NCBI GenBank assembly: GCA_039096225.1
Contig: JBBPEB010000002.1
Span: 310,001-374,000, forward strand
Direction of reading: 5' to 3'
Length of the DNA stretch: 64,000 nucleotides
Origin: Blastocystis sp. Blastoise
Lineage: Eukaryota > Sar > Bigyra > Opalinata > Blastocystidae
The translations under genes were made by a program, and so were the position numbers. Positions 61,466 through 64,000 of the stretch are shown one piece after another (the first letter of the stretch is position 1; every line of letters starts with the position of its first letter). A model generated the notes under the pieces. The model ran no database searches and was not told where the DNA came from. It saw only the letters and a program-made list of their open reading frames with translations.

Positions 61466-63451
61466 ATGAATAACAAGGAGTATAATCAAGATCTAGTTCA
61501 TGTACAAGGTATATGCCATTTATCTATGCCATTAGTATTGTGATTAGTTGAGGTTTTAATAAAACCTGATTGCTATGAGAACTTAGAAAAGCTTGAAAGC
61601 GTTATCAAATCTTCTTTAGAATCGAATTATACTGTTTACTTTAACGGACCATTTGATTTCTCAAGTATTCCATATTTGGTATCTAATGTTCAAGAAATAT
61701 ATATTTGTGATATACCTGAGGAAGAACAAGGGATCTCATTCTGGAAGGCGACATTAGATATACATATTTATTCATTAAATTATGAAGGTCCTAGTGATGA
61801 AGTACTGGATAATTCAGCTGATGTGACTGCTTATCAGCAATGGAATCTTCCTTCTATTGAATTTCAACATATGTGGGATAGGTATATATGGAAGACTATA
61901 TGTATTTTTTTTTAATAGTTTTTTAAAACACATATTAAAAATAAATTAAATATCTATCTAGATTATTATATGACTCTGATATCAAACAAGATTTGATTAA
62001 TTATGCGTATACTGCATTACTCTTTGCCTCTTGTGGTGTGAACTCTCAAATAATATCTGTAAACCGTTTGATTCTTCTACATGGTCCTCCAGGAACAGGG
62101 AAAACATCTCTTTGTCGATCGTTAGCTCAAAAGTTATCTATACGTTTATGTGATGTATATGATAATATTCAATTAATAGAAATTAATGCACATTCGTTAT
62201 TCTCAAAATGGTTCAGTGAAAGTGGAAAATTAGTTATGAAGCTATTTGGATTTATACAAGAACTTTTAGAAGATAAACAATCACTGGTTATCGTTCTTAT
62301 TGATGAAGTAGAATCTTTAAGTTCTTCCCGCCAAGTAAGTATGGCGGGAAGTGAACCGTCTGACGCAGTACGTGTTGTCAATGCGCTTCTTACACAAGTA
62401 TATGCATATTTAATATTATATATATTATATTATATATACTATTATAAGTATATTTAAACTATAAAGTTAATAGTATTTATTTTAATTGAATAATTAAATA
62501 TTTCTATACATATTTTTGTATTCATAAAGAAATTATTATTCATAAATTGTATTATAATTTTGTTTTCATTAACTAAATAAATTAAATATTATTATAAATG
62601 AATAATATATATGATTCTTTCTAGATTGATAAGCTTCGTCGGTTTTCGAATATATTAATATTGACAACATCTAATATAACCTCAGCCATTGATAGTGCAT
62701 TTCTAGATAGGGCTGATTTAAAGAGATATATAGGTCCACCTGGAGTAAGAGGACGATATGAAATATTTAGGGAATGCATACAGGTATAGTTCTTATAAAT
62801 TGTAGTTATTATTTTTATTCAATGTTTTTGTTGTTGTTGAGAATATATAATATTTAATATATTTTTTATTATCTATCATTCTATATCTTCAATATAATAT
62901 ATTTTATCATTCTATATCTTCAATATAATATATTTTATCATTCTATATCTTTTATATAATATATTTTATCATTCTATATCTTTTATATAATATATTTTAT
63001 CATTCTATATTTTTAATATAATCTATTATTTTATATCTTCAATATAATCTATATAATAATAATATATAATAATAGGAATTAATTCGTGCTTCTATAATAG
63101 TGACTCCAATTGATATGCCTCATTATTCACAAGAAATACATTATTCACAAGTAACTCCTCAGAAACAAGAAACTAATGAAGATGATATGATCCTAGCTAA
63201 TTATCATACACAACTTGTAGAAATTGCAGAGCTTGCCGATGGACTTAGTGGACGATCTTTGCGAAAAATACCATTTCAAGCACATGCATGCTATCTAGCT
63301 AGTTCACGGTCAATATCGCTTGATGACTTCCTTGTCGCTCTCAAAAAAACCATTGAAGTATTCTATTCTAATATTTTCATTAGTTTCATTACATAATTCT
63401 ATTTAATATCATATACAGGACGAGCTGAAGGATAGAAGCATGCTAAAATAA
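61466..63451 (+). CDS. TRIP13: AAA+ ATPase TRIP13/PCH2
   Basis: Remodels HORMA-domain proteins (Mad2, HORMADs) in the spindle checkpoint and meiosis. Start ATG at 61466 ([14 protein letters not shown]). Exons: about 61466-61508, 61550-61880, 61962-62398, 62625-62784, 63075-63357 and 63419-63451. The N-terminal domain ends [20 protein letters not shown]. The AAA core has Walker [33 protein letters not shown], Walker [29 protein letters not shown], sensor 1 ILTTSN and the Arg-finger region [15 protein letters not shown]; the C-domain gives [28 protein letters not shown] and GTEPSDAIRVVNA are TRIP13-specific, not general AAA. Stop TAA at 63449-63451. Confidence 0.96.
62870..63050 (+). repeat. 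About 30-bp minisatellite in a TRIP13 intron
   Basis: Five to six copies of ATTTTATCATTCTATATCTT followed by (C/T)AATATAATAT, with TCAATATAA or TTTATATAA variants. Confidence 0.85.
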
Positions 63452-63647
63452 GAATAATGAACTCACATTTTGCTCATTATCTTCAAATTATAAAATTAAT
63501 TTTTCATTATATTGAAAGTGACATCTATACCGTATTCCACAAATTCCTATTTGTTTAGTTAAACTTAAAAAAAAGCCTTAATTTAAAATAAAACGAAAAG
63601 AAAAAAATATATAAACATTTTAGAAATATAAGCGATAAAGACTCTAT

Positions 63648-63660
63648 CCCCGTGATTCTA
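63648..63660 (+). promoter_or_regulatory. Motif CCCCGTGATTCTA
   Basis: CGTGATT core upstream of SmF, matching the elements near ARL1, the ODC-like gene, serine dehydratase and STI1. Confidence 0.35.
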
Positions 63661-63766
63661 TTCTTTAATTCTTTTCTGCCTAGTTTTACGGTAATTACAA
63701 ACAAAGGATTTTTTTTTCTTATTTCATAATTATTATCTATATATTTGTAGTAAATTTGAGAAAGAG

Positions 63767-64000
63767 ATGTCTATTGTATATGTTTTTTATATGATAATAA
63801 TATACACTTATTATAGGCTCAAGATTTAGTGAATCCTAAGCCTTTTCTTCATTCTTTAATTGGCAAACCTGTTATTGTCAGACTGAAATGGAGAGCTGAA
63901 TATAAAGGCTACTTAGTGTCTGTAGATAATTATTTCAACATCCTTCTTGGAAATTGTGAAGAATACAGTGATGGTGCCTTCTCTTCTCGCTTAGGAGATG
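63767..64000 (+). CDS. SNRPF: Small nuclear ribonucleoprotein SmF, cut by window edge
   Basis: Core Sm-ring protein of spliceosomal snRNPs. A nine-base first exon (63767-63775, ATG TCT ATT) is joined over a 41-bp intron to 63817-64000. The reading is [20 protein letters not shown], then [20 protein letters not shown] and [14 protein letters not shown], the Sm1 motif of SmF ([31 protein letters not shown]). The Sm2 motif lies beyond the window. A CCCCGTGATTCTA element is 107-119 bp upstream of the ATG (63648-63660). Confidence 0.95.

Overview
The window is nuclear DNA from a very AT-rich, intron-rich unicellular eukaryote. Evidence for this is a class II tRNA-Leu with internal promoter boxes, GT-AG introns in nearly every gene, spliceosomal SmF, TFIIE-beta, an Integrator-6-like subunit, ARL1 and TRIP13. 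The introns are extreme. Most start GTATAT and end TATAG, and many are little more than a (TA)n or (AAT)n microsatellite. Every confidently ended gene stops with TAA. A long in-frame poly-asparagine run and a cobalamin-type methionine synthase fit an amoeboid or flagellate protist. The Integrator-like subunit argues against a typical fungus. I cannot name the lineage from sequence alone.

Layout. 1-1273: 5' part of methionine synthase (-). 2033-2116: tRNA-Leu(UAA) (-). 2.1-11.3 kb is gene-poor. It holds a diverged repeat pair, a block of about 3.5 kb almost free of G on the + strand (4.4-7.9 kb), a tRNA-like fold at 8176, a spliced transcript-like locus with no good ORF (10.15-10.76 kb) and a 73-bp tandem repeat (11.05-11.26 kb). 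11.5-16.6 kb: HAT1 and SAC1 (both -). 18.0-28.0 kb: ARL1 (+), a catalytically broken ornithine decarboxylase homologue (+), ETF-beta (-) and a 15-exon choline-transporter-like protein (+). 29.8-42.9 kb: Integrator subunit 6 (+), nitroreductase, Fe-S serine dehydratase, TFIIE-beta with a large insertion, and a zinc-finger/DEP/PH protein (last four -). 43.5-46.4 kb: a small membrane protein and a candidate hAT-like non-autonomous transposon. 46.7-55.2 kb: STI1/HOP and RAB3GAP1 (-). 56.2-58.7 kb: a P-type-ATPase-derived protein that lacks the family's catalytic motifs (+). 59.5-64 kb: spermidine synthase (-), TRIP13/PCH2 (+) and the 5' part of SmF (+).

How the genes work together. Most are single housekeeping genes with no operon logic. 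ARL1, RAB3GAP1 and SAC1 are Golgi/ER trafficking and phosphoinositide functions. HAT1, TFIIE-beta, the Integrator subunit and SmF belong to chromatin, transcription and RNA processing. Spermidine synthase and the ODC-like protein both point to polyamine metabolism; the latter lacks the PLP lysine and may be a regulator rather than an enzyme.

The most unusual signals are: the dead ODC paralogue, the stripped P-type ATPase, CCGCGG palindromes that recur only inside coding exons, stop-free introns whose length is a multiple of three, a CCGTGATTA-type dyad upstream of several genes, the candidate transposon with TGGA-NN-TCCA palindromes at one end, and the G-depleted block. All coordinates and translations were read by eye; no search was run.
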